A DNA stretch of 46,790 nt from an uncultured Collinsella sp. (GCA_902465105.1 CABQLM010000005.1:1-46790); one strand, 5' to 3'; counted from the stretch's first letter, positions 14,637-23,710 are shown. Notes: generated from the letters alone by a model not told the origin. A program made the numbers and translations.

Positions 14637-17081
14637 GTGAACGCCTTTGACCGCTACGCCCCGTTTATCCAAGACTTCATCTACTCCCACGATTGGGAGA
14701 GCCTGCGCTCCATTCAGGTTGCGGCGGCAGATGCCATCTTTAACACACAAGACAATGTACTCCTGACGGCATCCACAGCTTCCGGCAAAACCGAAGCGGC
14801 CTTCTTTCCTATCCTGACCGAGTTTTGGGAGAACCCGCCCGCAAGCGTTGGCGCCCTCTACATTGGCCCCCTCAAGGCACTCATCAATGATCAGTTCGTC
14901 CGTCTCAATGACCTGTGCGAAGAAGCCGACATCCCCGTCTGGCACTGGCATGGCGATGTCTCGCAGTCGCACAAGACCAAGCTCATCAAAAAGCCGAGCG
15001 GCATCTTGCAGATTACGCCCGAGTCGCTCGAGGCGCTCCTGATCCATAAGCACATGGCGATCCCGCGCATGTTCTGCGACCTGCGCTATGTGGTCATCGA
15101 CGAGGTCCATTCGCTCATGCGCGGCGACCGTGGCGGGCAAACGCTCTGCCTTATCGAGCGACTCTCGCGCATGGCCGGCGTGCAACCTCGCCGCATCGGC
15201 CTTTCGGCCACCATCGGTGACCCCGAGCGCACGGGTGCTTTTCTCTCACAGGGAACGGGGCGCGACTGCGTTATCCCCCGCTTTGAAGAACCGCGCCGCG
15301 TGTGGCGTATCTCCATGGAGCACTTCTACAACTCGGGCCCCCAGGCGCAGCAGCGGGGATTCGAAAGAATGGGCCCTCAAGAGGCCGAAGTGCTTGCGTG
15401 CGAGCGCATTGAGGCAGTGGCACCCGCGGCACTGCCGGCCGACACCCAAGACATGCGCCACAGCGGACAGCTCACACAGGAGGAGCGCCGTCAACGTCGC
15501 GAGCGGGCACGGGGCAAGGCCGCACCCAAGGACCGCCGAACTTCCTCGGCCCCCGAGGGCGAAGTCGACATCCCCCGAGCACCCGAACAGGCATTACTCT
15601 GCCCCACCGACACAGCACCAGACAACGCCGACCCCGGCATGGGCTATATCTTTGAGCACACGCGCGGCCGCAAGTGCCTGGTCTTTGCCAACTCGCGCGA
15701 GGAGGCGGAGGCCGTATGCTCCATGCTGCGCAGCTACTGCGAGAGCCGACACGAGCCCGACCGTTTCCTCATCCATCACGGCAATCTTTCGGCATCGTTG
15801 CGCGAGACGGCAGAAGAGCTTATGCGCGACGAGGAACAGGCACAGACGACCGTCACCACCTCTACGCTTGAGCTTGGCATCGATATCGGCCGTCTGGAGC
15901 GCGCCTTCCAGATCGACGCGCCGTTTACCGTCAGCTCCTTTTTGCAGCGTATGGGCCGCACGGGACGCCGCGATCTTCCGCCTGAGATGTGGTTCGTCAT
16001 GCGCGAGGAAGAGCCCGAGCCGCGCACGATGATGCCCGAGACCATTCCGTGGAAGCTCCTGCAAGGCATCGCGCTCGTACAACTCTATCGCGAGGAAAAA
16101 TGGGTCGAGCCGCCCGAGCTCGATCGACTCCCCTACAGTCTGCTCTACCACCAGACCATGTCGACCCTCGCCAGTACCGGAGAGCTCACGCCGGCCGAAC
16201 TTGCCCAGCGCGTGCTCACACTCAGCTATTTCCATCGCATCTCGGCCGATGACTATCGCATACTGCTGCGTCACCTCATCAAGATCGACCACATCCAGGT
16301 CACCGAGGGCGGTGGGCTCATCGTGGGTCTCGCGGGCGAGCGCATCATTAACAACTTTAAGTTCTACGCCGTATTCCAGGAAAACGAGGAGTTTACCGTT
16401 CGCAGCGAATCGGCCGAGCTGGGCACGATTGTCAACCCGCCACCACCTGGCGAGCGCATCGCCATCGCCGGACACTGCTGGATTGTCGAGGAAGTGGACT
16501 GGAAGCGCCATACCGTCTTTGCCACGCAGGTCAGGGGCCGTGTGCCGGCCTACTTTGGCGACTGCCCCGGCGACATCAACACACATGTGCTCGAACGCAT
16601 GCGCAAAGCGCTCAATGAACATGCCACGTATCCGTACCTCATGGGTAACGCGCGGGCCCGCTTGGCGCAGGCTCGCCATACGGCCGAGATTTCGGGTGCG
16701 GGAACCAAGCCACTCATCAACCTGGGTGGCGACACCTGGGTACTCTTCCCCTGGCTGGGCAGTTACGCCTTTTTGGCACTCGAGCGCATGCTCAAGATTA
16801 AGTGTGCCGCGGAGCTGGGCCTTCGCGGACTCGACCCATCGCGCCCGTACTTTATGCAGTTTAAGATGAAGGCCGACGAGGAGACGTTCTTTGAGGTGCT
16901 CGCCGCCGAGGCCGAGAAGGACTTCAATCCCATCGAGCTCGTCTATCCCGGCGAGGTGCCTTATTTTGATCGCTACGACGAGTACGTTCCCGAGGAGCTC
17001 GTGCGCAAAGGCTTTGCCGAAGGCGTGCTCGACATAGAGGGCATGAAGCAGCGTGTCCGCAGCTGGGGCGACCACACATAA
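14637..17081 (+). CDS. Superfamily 2 DEAD/DEAH helicase (Lhr/BrxHI-like)
   Basis: The 814-residue helicase has motif I TASTASGKTEA (Lys 51), GPLKALINDQ (motif Ia), DEVH at 155-158 (motif II), LSATIG (motif III) and QRMGRTGRR (motif VI). A long charged insertion lies between the two RecA folds (about residues 260-330). A C-terminal region of more than 350 residues follows, with the winged-helix-like layout of Lhr-type enzymes. It resembles BrxHI of type 2 BREX and Lhr-core helicases that move on DNA or RNA:DNA hybrids. The GTG at 14637 follows AAAGGAGG. It is the third gene of the TerB/ATPase/helicase operon, separated from the second by a hairpin. Confidence 0.9.
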   Translation: MNAFDRYAPFIQDFIYSHDWESLRSIQVAAADAIFNTQDNVLLTASTASGKTEAAFFPILTEFWENPPASVGALYIGPLKALINDQFVRLNDLCEEADIPVWHWHGDVSQSHKTKLIKKPSGILQITPESLEALLIHKHMAIPRMFCDLRYVVIDEVHSLMRGDRGGQTLCLIERLSRMAGVQPRRIGLSATIGDPERTGAFLSQGTGRDCVIPRFEEPRRVWRISMEHFYNSGPQAQQRGFERMGPQEAEVLACERIEAVAPAALPADTQDMRHSGQLTQEERRQRRERARGKAAPKDRRTSSAPEGEVDIPRAPEQALLCPTDTAPDNADPGMGYIFEHTRGRKCLVFANSREEAEAVCSMLRSYCESRHEPDRFLIHHGNLSASLRETAEELMRDEEQAQTTVTTSTLELGIDIGRLERAFQIDAPFTVSSFLQRMGRTGRRDLPPEMWFVMREEEPEPRTMMPETIPWKLLQGIALVQLYREEKWVEPPELDRLPYSLLYHQTMSTLASTGELTPAELAQRVLTLSYFHRISADDYRILLRHLIKIDHIQVTEGGGLIVGLAGERIINNFKFYAVFQENEEFTVRSESAELGTIVNPPPPGERIAIAGHCWIVEEVDWKRHTVFATQVRGRVPAYFGDCPGDINTHVLERMRKALNEHATYPYLMGNARARLAQARHTAEISGAGTKPLINLGGDTWVLFPWLGSYAFLALERMLKIKCAAELGLRGLDPSRPYFMQFKMKADEETFFEVLAAEAEKDFNPIELVYPGEVPYFDRYDEYVPEELVRKGFAEGVLDIEGMKQRVRSWGDHT

Positions 17082-17085
17082 AACC

Positions 17086-17108
17086 AGTCTTTTTGGGACG
17101 GGGAGACT
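17086..17108. other. Short hairpin between convergent genes
   Basis: AGTCT (17086-17090) pairs with AGACT (17104-17108) around TTTTGGGACGGGG. It is the only structure in the 26-bp gap between the helicase and the convergent spermidine-synthase-like gene. The T-run and GGGAC centre recall the hairpin at 11350, but the stem is weak. Confidence 0.3.
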
Positions 17109-17986
17109 TACTTGTCGTGAAGGACGGTGCCGAGGAAGTCCGTGTCGAAGGGCACGGCTTCGGCAAAGGCGTAGTCGCCGTCGCTGGCGATGAGCAGGTA
17201 GTTTTCCTCGCCGCCGAACTCCGCATCGCCACAGGGGACCACCCAGGCGTGGACGAATACCTCAAGTGCCGTGGCAGCGCAGTCGCGCAGGAACGTCACA
17301 TCGCTCCCCTCGTTTGCGCTCACGATATTGGCCACGTAGATGCCGCCGGCATTCAGGCTGCCCCGCACCAGGCGCAGCGCCTCAACGGTCGCCAGCTCAC
17401 GCACGGGCTCGGCACCGCCAAAGCAATCGCTCACGACCACGTCGTAGCGACGATGGCCCACGCTCGTCACACCCAGATACGAGCGAGCCTCAGCGGTTAT
17501 TACCCGCAGGCGATCGCCCACCGTGTGCTCCAGCTCATCCAGGTAAAACCAACGGCGCGCCAAGCGCGTAATCTCTGCGTCATACTCGATGACGTCCATG
17601 TGCAAGCCTTCGTGCGACATCAGCGCAAACTTGGGATAGGCAAACCCACCACCGCCCAGCATAAGCATGCGGTCGATACCGTGACCATAAGCGTCACGCA
17701 TTGCATCCTCAGCCTCAAACACATCGTCAAACGCACGATAGTACGCAAAGGCGGGCTCCGCCCAGCGCTCGCCAACGTGGCTCGCGCTTTGGTAGACACC
17801 GCCTTGCACCAACACGCGAATCTCATCGCCGCGCTCATCGTGCACGCGCTTTACACGCGCCAACCCATTGCGGGTTCGCGCAACCTGCAGACAGGCAGCA
17901 CGAACAGCGACAGCGGCCGCACCAAGCGCCGCAGCTCCCAGAGCAACGCCGGCAACGACACCAGCAGAAACACTCGGCTTGTTCAT
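17108..17986 (-). CDS. Spermidine-synthase-like SAM-fold protein with N-terminal membrane segment
   Basis: The 292-residue protein has an Ala/Gly/Val-rich hydrophobic N-terminus (about residues 8-33, likely one membrane anchor), then a spermidine-synthase-type Rossmann fold. Visible motifs are YQSASHVGE, the nucleotide-binding MLMLGGGGFAYPKF, VIEYDAEITRLAR and VVSDCFGG. The usual polyamine-site DxxD pattern is not intact as far as I can see, so it may not make spermidine; many such proteins have unknown substrates. Its ATG directly abuts the elp3 stop, so both should be on one transcript. Confidence 0.8.
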   Translation of the reverse strand: MNKPSVSAGVVAGVALGAAALGAAAVAVRAACLQVARTRNGLARVKRVHDERGDEIRVLVQGGVYQSASHVGERWAEPAFAYYRAFDDVFEAEDAMRDAYGHGIDRMLMLGGGGFAYPKFALMSHEGLHMDVIEYDAEITRLARRWFYLDELEHTVGDRLRVITAEARSYLGVTSVGHRRYDVVVSDCFGGAEPVRELATVEALRLVRGSLNAGGIYVANIVSANEGSDVTFLRDCAATALEVFVHAWVVPCGDAEFGGEENYLLIASDGDYAFAEAVPFDTDFLGTVLHDK

Positions 17987-19894
17987 CTAGAGCTCCTTTT
18001 GCAGATAGAGACTATGGTCGCAAAAACCCAGGTGACGATAGTACTCGCGCGTACCAATTGCGCTGATCACGTTGATGTGCGTATAGCCCGCGTCCCGAGC
18101 AATATGGCATGCACGCTCCACCAGCGACCGGCCCAGTCCATGGTGCTGGGCCGCCTGGCCCTGATCACCAACGCGCGCCGCCATGCCATACACGTGCACC
18201 TCGCGAATCATCGCCTCGTCCGGCGTCGTCGGCAACTCGTCCGCATGCGCGGCAACAAAAGCGCGATCGGGAAGCGACAGCCGCAAAAAGCCCGCGATCT
18301 TGCCCTGCGGTGTCACCCACTGTAAAAAGCGCTCGTGCGTCACCGGCGTCTCGTACGCCACCTCCTCGTCAAGGGTCAGCTCATCCAAGTCGGCACCCGC
18401 TGTGCTGATCTCGCGATAGCGAATCTCACGCACCGTCGCGCCTTCCCCACGGGCCGCCAAGCGGTTTTCGACGAGCTGGCGCAGGTTGGGTTTCTTGTTG
18501 CCCACCATGATGTCATCGGAGCTAAAGTCGCGAATCATGCGGCTGATGCGACAGAACGCCGGCGTCACCACGATGTCGTCGGCCAACACATCGAGCAGTT
18601 CTTCCTCGGTATAGGGGCGCCACTCGCCGCGCTCGTAGCAGCCCACCAGACGCGAGCCCTCGATGAGCGCACACGGGTAGACCTTGACCTCGTCGGGCAT
18701 AAAGGCCCCCTCGGTCATAAAGCGCTCGTAGTCGCGCTTGTCCCCCTCGGGTATGGCGCCCAGCAAGTTGAGCATAAAATGCGCATGGATCTTAAAGCCA
18801 AACAGGCGCGCAAGCGAAAACGCCCGCTCGACCTGCGCCACCGAAATGCGACGCTCGTTGATATCGAGCAGGTGCTGGTCGAGGCTCTGGATACCCATCT
18901 GAATCTTGGTGCAGCCCAGGCGGCGGATGAGCGTGAGGGCCTGCGGCGTTACGGCATCGGGACGCGTCTCGATAACGAGTCCCACCACACGATGCTTCGC
19001 CGTCTCGTTGATGCGCTGCTGACGCTCAAGCTCCTCCATCGTGGCGGTCTGCCACTCGGCAACCTCGCCCCACGGCGTGCCAGGGCCGTACAGACGACGC
19101 ACCGCGCGGTTATAGCCGCCCACGGCAGTATCCACACGCCCCTGCTCGCCGGCAACACCTGCTGCAAGCTCAGCCTCGTCTGTCGCAATGCCGGCAGCCC
19201 GATAGCGCTCGCGGCGCTCTGTTACCACCGGCGGCAGGGCATCGGCGGGAGCGTCATCGAGCAGGCGTCCCGCCTCGGCACGGCTGATGCCCGGACGCGC
19301 CAACATGGGGTTGGCCGCCACGCCGGCGACGGCATCGTCATTGAGCGCACGGAAAAGTTCCGACATAAACCACGTCTGATACCCTTGCGGATAGTCGCTC
19401 CAGGTGCCACCGAGCACGATGAGCTCTATCTTGTCGGTCGCATGCCCCATCTGCGAAAGCGCCGTCAAACGGGCACTCACCTGCAGATACGGATCGAAGC
19501 AATTTTGCTCCGCACGGGCACACGCCGGCTCAGCGTGCAGATAGCTCTTGGGCATGCGCAGGTCGTTGGGGCAAAACAGGCAATCGCCCGAGCACGGCCA
19601 CGGCTTGGTGATGACGGTAATGGTCGCCACGCCCGAAGCCGTGCGGCGTGGCTTCATGCGCAACACCTGCAGCAGTTGACGCTCCAGATCGGAATCGACA
19701 TTCCATCCAGCCCAACGTGCCGGCTCCTCGCGCTTCACCCGCTGGTAAAACGGCAGCAGGCGGCGCTTGGCCAAATCGCGTTTGTCGGCACCCTCACGGC
19801 GCGCCTCGGCATGTATCAGTTTGACGAGCGCTTTGTCGTCCACGGTCTCGCCGCGACGCAGAGCCTCGAGTATGTTCAAGATAATCTGTTCCAT
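17987..19894 (-). CDS. elp3: Elp3 tRNA uridine-34 acetyltransferase, radical SAM/GNAT
   Basis: The 635-residue protein has a radical SAM domain with the CSGDCLFCP cluster motif near residues 100-108 and an Elp3-type PKSYLHAEPACARAEQN region after it. The GGTWSDYP and IETRPD motifs follow, and a C-terminal GNAT domain (about 510-635, HHGLGRSLVERACHIA for acetyl-CoA). Bacterial Elp3 works alone, without the other Elongator subunits, to make 5-carboxymethyluridine-type modifications at tRNA position 34. Length and domain order are complete. The start is the ATG at 19894. It is followed without a gap by the spermidine-synthase-like gene. Coriobacteria and some other anaerobes carry this archaeal-like enzyme. 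Confidence 0.93.
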   Translation of the reverse strand: MEQIILNILEALRRGETVDDKALVKLIHAEARREGADKRDLAKRRLLPFYQRVKREEPARWAGWNVDSDLERQLLQVLRMKPRRTASGVATITVITKPWPCSGDCLFCPNDLRMPKSYLHAEPACARAEQNCFDPYLQVSARLTALSQMGHATDKIELIVLGGTWSDYPQGYQTWFMSELFRALNDDAVAGVAANPMLARPGISRAEAGRLLDDAPADALPPVVTERRERYRAAGIATDEAELAAGVAGEQGRVDTAVGGYNRAVRRLYGPGTPWGEVAEWQTATMEELERQQRINETAKHRVVGLVIETRPDAVTPQALTLIRRLGCTKIQMGIQSLDQHLLDINERRISVAQVERAFSLARLFGFKIHAHFMLNLLGAIPEGDKRDYERFMTEGAFMPDEVKVYPCALIEGSRLVGCYERGEWRPYTEEELLDVLADDIVVTPAFCRISRMIRDFSSDDIMVGNKKPNLRQLVENRLAARGEGATVREIRYREISTAGADLDELTLDEEVAYETPVTHERFLQWVTPQGKIAGFLRLSLPDRAFVAAHADELPTTPDEAMIREVHVYGMAARVGDQGQAAQHHGLGRSLVERACHIARDAGYTHINVISAIGTREYYRHLGFCDHSLYLQKEL

Positions 19895-19918
19895 GTCCCC
19901 ATTGTAAAGGCAAAGGCA

Positions 19919-19940
19919 CCGAAGCCCGTCACGGCTCCGG
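19919..19940 (-). terminator. Probable weak terminator of the XRE/DUF4097 unit
   Basis: An 8-bp stem (19919-19926 with 19933-19940) pairs fully only when read on the minus strand, where one pair is a G-U wobble. It lies 53 bases beyond the DUF4097 stop and about 25 bases before elp3. The tail TGCCTTTGCCTTT is only moderately T-rich. Confidence 0.45.
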
Positions 19941-19992
19941 CGCCTCCATCAAAGAGCGCGGCTATGGTTTATAAGTCTTCGATAGCCGTCTG

Positions 19993-20892
19993 TCACTCCG
20001 GATCAAACGACATGTCGCCCGAACCGACCTTAAAACGATACGTGGCAGACTTATCGCCGTTATCGAATTCAAGATTCAAAATGGTCTCGCCGTCGTAGTC
20101 AAGCGGAAGGAAATCGCTCTCGAAGTCACCGCTGCCCACGGTGAGGCTCGCCTTAAAGCCCGTAGAGTTCGGAACCGTCATCTCCACATCGCCCGAGCCC
20201 ACACTCACGTCCATCGACTTCGCGGGGGCCTGGTAGAGCTCGAACGCTACATCGCCCGACCCGACCTCTGCACTAAGCGCATCAGTCACGCTGCCCGCAA
20301 ACTCTACATCTCCCGCACCCAGGAAAAGGTCGAAACCATCACAGGTGACACCGACAATCTGCAGATCACCCGAGCCCACGTGCGCGTTGACTCCCTTCAG
20401 ATGTTCGGCAACACGGCGCGGCAGCTCAACCGTAACCGAGCGGTCAATTGCTTTACCGTCATCACTTCCAAACTGAGAAACCTTGAGCGTCGAGTCCTCG
20501 ACGGATGCGATGTTCTGCGTCGCGGCCTTGGAGGCATCCATACCATTGGCAACGCGTCCCCGCTCGATAACGCGAGCCTTGTTGCCATCAACAACCTTGA
20601 CGTCCACCGTAGCCGCATCGATATCGAAATCGAGGTAGCGAAACTCATCGGCATCAAAGGTCGTACACGAAAGCCGCTGAGGCCGAACGGAATAGTTACC
20701 GCTATCCAAGAGATCATCGTCGTCAACCGCATCGTCCAAACCAGACAAGCCGGATACAACATCGTCGAGATTCCACGGACCATCAAAATGAATCAATGTC
20801 CGCGAAATGCCGAAGACAAGTCCGATGATGAGCACGAACGCTCCGATGCCGACGCCCAGGCGCAGCTTGGATTCATGCGAAAGCTTCATCAT
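19993..20892 (-). CDS. DUF4097-type membrane-anchored beta-helix protein with VGSGD repeats
   Basis: The 299-residue protein has a short inside end and one membrane segment (VGIGAFVLIIGLVFGIS, about residues 13-30). An acidic linker (DDAVDDDDLLD) and an outward DUF4097 domain follow. The domain contains the motif (V/L)GxGD six times (HVGSGDLQ, FLGAGDVEF, EVGSGDVAF, SVGSGDVEM, TVGSGDFES, KVGSGDMSF) at roughly 16-35-residue spacing, one per beta-helix turn. Such proteins often pair with a membrane-linked regulator, as here, and are proposed envelope-stress or adhesin-like factors. Its ATG overlaps the upstream gene's stop (ATGA), so the two are coupled. Confidence 0.85.
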   Translation of the reverse strand: MMKLSHESKLRLGVGIGAFVLIIGLVFGISRTLIHFDGPWNLDDVVSGLSGLDDAVDDDDLLDSGNYSVRPQRLSCTTFDADEFRYLDFDIDAATVDVKVVDGNKARVIERGRVANGMDASKAATQNIASVEDSTLKVSQFGSDDGKAIDRSVTVELPRRVAEHLKGVNAHVGSGDLQIVGVTCDGFDLFLGAGDVEFAGSVTDALSAEVGSGDVAFELYQAPAKSMDVSVGSGDVEMTVPNSTGFKASLTVGSGDFESDFLPLDYDGETILNLEFDNGDKSATYRFKVGSGDMSFDPE

Positions 20893-21611
20893 TCATCACC
20901 CTCTTTGGCAATCGGCTCAGCGGTAGTCGCGGTAGCCACGTCAGTATCAGGTTCCGCAGAAGTATCCTTCCCCTGGGCCCTGACCGCCACCGGCGCCGGA
21001 CCAACCTGAATATCCCCACGCGCCCAATCACCATCGAGCGCACGTGCCACCCAGTGATAGATGGGAATCGTAAAGAAGATCAGTGCGGCAAAGGGGCCGG
21101 CACCAAACAGGAACATCAGCAAAAAGAACAGCAGCCAGCACACGGCCCAATACGGGAACGACTGGAACGGGCCCTTCACCGGAGTCGAGCCAACCGCGCC
21201 GCCACTCGTCGCCTGCGCCGTAGCGGCATTGGCGGCCTGCGCACTCCAGCTTGCCGCTTGCGCCGCCTTGGCGGCAGCATCACTCGCCTGCGTTGCCGCC
21301 TCAGTAGCTCGTGCCGCCGCCTCATGGGTACGGGCGCGCTCCGCCGCCTCGGCCTCGCGTTGGCGAGCGCGGTCCTCGTTCTCAAACTCGATATCGTCCT
21401 CGATCTCATCGCTCGGATTGAGCAACTCGTCCAAGCTCACACCGTAGAGCTTGGCGAGCGAGATCAGGTTCTCGGTATCGGGCGAGCTCTCTGCACGCTC
21501 CCATTTACTGACCGCTTGGCGCGACAGCCCCAGCTTTCGTGCCAGTCCTTCTTGGCTAAAGCCTTTGCTACGGCGAAGGTCGGCGAGCCGCTGCGCAGTT
21601 TCTACATTCAT
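20889..21611 (-). CDS. XRE-family regulator with two C-terminal membrane segments
   Basis: The 240-residue protein starts with a complete helix-turn-helix of the XRE family (LADLRRSKGFSQEGLARKLG, then SRQAVSKWERAESSPDTENL). An Ala-rich, possibly coiled-coil linker (about residues 85-140) follows, then two close hydrophobic segments (YWAVCWLLFFLLMFLFG and FAALIFFTIPIYHWVA). It would bind DNA while held at the membrane, and probably senses envelope state together with the DUF4097 protein encoded next. The ATG at 21611 follows GGAGG; the longer open frame upstream lacks family similarity. The divergent intergenic region 21612-21878 should hold its operator; I saw no clear palindrome there. Confidence 0.87.
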   Translation of the reverse strand: MNVETAQRLADLRRSKGFSQEGLARKLGLSRQAVSKWERAESSPDTENLISLAKLYGVSLDELLNPSDEIEDDIEFENEDRARQREAEAAERARTHEAAARATEAATQASDAAAKAAQAASWSAQAANAATAQATSGGAVGSTPVKGPFQSFPYWAVCWLLFFLLMFLFGAGPFAALIFFTIPIYHWVARALDGDWARGDIQVGPAPVAVRAQGKDTSAEPDTDVATATTAEPIAKEGDE

Positions 21612-21878
21612 GGTTCCTCCTATGTGATGCCAGCCGTGCCGCCGGACCGTTTTTGTTCTTAAGGCGCCTTGCACAGTTAAAAATGTATCCGCCACCGCCA
21701 AAAGCATGCCACCTATTCTAGTGAGATTTTTGACAACCGGAGGTTGCGGGTGCATATGAGCTGCGGAAATGTGTCCAAACAAAGCAATGACCCGCAGCTC
21801 GGTTGTCCCCGTTGCAGCGTTAACGGTAGTATGGTCGTACTGTTTATTCCGCACCGCCAACGGAGGGAGTTCCGCGTC

Positions 21879-22751
21879 GTGAACCGCGATTTCGCCTCAT
21901 CGCTCATCCAGCTCAACAACACGTTCTATCGCGAGCACTCCGCCTCCTTTTCCGATACGCGCCAGGCCCCGTGGCCCGGCTGGGTGCGCACCATGGACAT
22001 CGCGCTCGAACAGCTCGACGTCGCCACGATCGAGCATCCCGTCCGCGTCTTCGATCTCGCCTGCGGCAATATGCGATTCGAGAACTTTGCCGCCGGCGGC
22101 ACGCTGGCTGCCAAAGGCGTGGACGGCACGAGCCCCTCGGCAGACGCCAGCTGCCCCTTCGAGTTCTATGGCGTCGACTCGTGCCAGGACCTGGCCATCG
22201 ATGCACGCGGCCACGCCCTGCGCATTCCTAACTTGCACTTCCAAGAACTCGACGCGCTCGATGCCCTCATGAAACTCAACCCCGCCGAGACGCCCGACGT
22301 GCTTTTCGACGCCCCGCTCGCCGACATCTCGGTCTGCTTTGGCTTTATGCACCACGTGCCGTCGTGCGAGTACCGCGTACGCGTGCTCGATGCCCTGGTG
22401 CGGCAGACGCGCCCGGGCGGCATCATCGCCATCAGCTTTTGGGAGTTTATGAACGACGAGCGCATGGCGCGCAAGGCCGTTCGAGCCGAAGCCCGCGCCG
22501 AACTCACCCCGCCGTTTGAGGGTTACGATTCCACGCAGTTTGAAGCCGGCGACCACCTCATTGGCTGGCAAAACGACCGCCACGCCTACCGCTATTGCCA
22601 TCACTTTGACGATCAGCAGATCACCGACCTGGTACGCGGCGTCCGCACGTTCTACAAGAGCGGCGAGGTCCCCGTGCGCGAGCTTGAGCGCTTCCATGCC
22701 GACGGTCGCAGCGGCGAGCTCAACCGTTATGTGATTCTCAAGCGTCTGTAG
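21879..22751 (+). CDS. Class I SAM-dependent methyltransferase
   Basis: This 290-residue cytosolic methyltransferase has the SAM-binding motif I VFDLACGNMRFENF, an acidic motif II YGVDSCQDLA, and the SVCFGFMHHVPS and TRPGGIIAISFWEF post-motifs. The HH pair and layout recall Trm9/ALKBH8-like enzymes, which methylate the carboxymethyl group made by Elp3. Elp3 is encoded 2 kb away, but this link is speculative. The GTG at 21879 is favoured because GGAGGG lies ten bases upstream; the frame upstream of it is probably untranslated leader. Confidence 0.75.
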   Translation: MNRDFASSLIQLNNTFYREHSASFSDTRQAPWPGWVRTMDIALEQLDVATIEHPVRVFDLACGNMRFENFAAGGTLAAKGVDGTSPSADASCPFEFYGVDSCQDLAIDARGHALRIPNLHFQELDALDALMKLNPAETPDVLFDAPLADISVCFGFMHHVPSCEYRVRVLDALVRQTRPGGIIAISFWEFMNDERMARKAVRAEARAELTPPFEGYDSTQFEAGDHLIGWQNDRHAYRYCHHFDDQQITDLVRGVRTFYKSGEVPVRELERFHADGRSGELNRYVILKRL

Positions 22752-22870
22752 GCACCGACGACTCGCCGCCGAGCCGCACCGTATCTTTCGAGCAAACTAT
22801 GCCCACCCTTTTTTCAACCCATTGACGGAATGCGCAGCTATGCGTTCCATACTTATGACTAAGGAGCCTC

Positions 22871-23710
22871 ATGGGAGCCGTCCACGTTCGCACGCCTAAG
22901 AACTTTGTGCTCGAGGAGCGCCTGGAGCGCTACGCCGATGCGATTGAGACAAACCCCGAGGCATATGCCGGAGATTGGCGCGAAGCGTGTGCGCCCGCAG
23001 GCAGCAAGCCCTTCGAACGCCTTCACCTGGATCTTGGCTGTGGCAAGGGAACGTACCTTGTAGAGCGCGCGGTGCGCGAGCCAAACACGCTCTTTATTGG
23101 CATGGACCAGGAGCCCATCTGCATCGCCTATGCCGCGCAGAAAATCTACGAGCAGGAACTGACCAACGCACTCGTCCTGCCCCGAGGCGCCGCATCGCTG
23201 CCACAGCTGTTTGTCGCAGGCGAGCTCGATGCCATCACCATCAACTTTCCCACGCCGCAGCCCAAGGCCAAGTACGCCAAAAAACGACTCGTCCATATGG
23301 ACCATCTGATGCTCTACCGCCCGCTCTTTGCAGCCGGCGCCACCGTCACGCTGCGAACCGACAGCAAGCCATTGCGCGACTACGCCCTGGGGCAGTTTGC
23401 CGCGGCAGGCTATGACACGCTTTGGGTAAGTGACGACGCACGCCGCGACCATCCCGAGCATCCCGAGACCGAGTACGAGTGCCGCACGCGCGAGATGGGT
23501 GCCGCCGTCTATGGCATTTGCGCCATACCCGGCGCGCAGCCCAGCGATGAACAGCTCGCGGCGGGCCGCGCGCAGGAGCAAAGCCTAGCCTGCTACCTGC
23601 CCGATAACCTCGATGAGCTCGCCTATGTGCCTCTGGGCATGGAAGAGGCCGTCGAGAACTTTAGAAACCGTGCCCGCAAGGGCAAGAAGCGTCTACCGCA
23701 AGAGTCCTAG
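22871..23710 (+). CDS. trmB: tRNA (guanine-46-N7)-methyltransferase
   Basis: The 279-residue enzyme methylates G46 in the variable loop of tRNAs using SAM. Family motifs are LDLGCGKGTYL (SAM site), FIGMDQEPICIAYA, the INFPTPQPKAKYAKKRLV segment that corresponds to the catalytic PDPWPKKRH region, and TEYECRTREMG near the C-terminus. In the PDPW position this protein has PTPQ, a divergence from the usual motif. The start follows AAGGAGCCTC. It lies about 120 bases after the methyltransferase at 21879 in the same direction. Confidence 0.88.
   Translation: MGAVHVRTPKNFVLEERLERYADAIETNPEAYAGDWREACAPAGSKPFERLHLDLGCGKGTYLVERAVREPNTLFIGMDQEPICIAYAAQKIYEQELTNALVLPRGAASLPQLFVAGELDAITINFPTPQPKAKYAKKRLVHMDHLMLYRPLFAAGATVTLRTDSKPLRDYALGQFAAAGYDTLWVSDDARRDHPEHPETEYECRTREMGAAVYGICAIPGAQPSDEQLAAGRAQEQSLACYLPDNLDELAYVPLGMEEAVENFRNRARKGKKRLPQES

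Noticed and set aside
15594..17075. Long open frame antisense to the helicase gene (493 codons)
   Set aside because: It mirrors the codon pattern of the helicase on the other strand, has no family motif, no ribosome site and a composition typical of antisense frames in GC-rich DNA.
11463..17081. Complete BREX or DISARM system
   Set aside because: The methylase, PglZ-type phosphatase and large BrxC/PglY-type ATPase are absent from the operon and its neighbours in this window.
18335..20098. Long plus-strand frame across elp3 (587 codons)
   Set aside because: It is antisense to a complete Elp3 with all motifs; the product is Arg/His/Leu-rich without recognisable domains.
22752..22870. Promoter of trmB at TTGACG near 22824
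   Set aside because: No -10-like hexamer lies at an acceptable distance; the spacing to CATACT or TACTTA is 20 bases or more.
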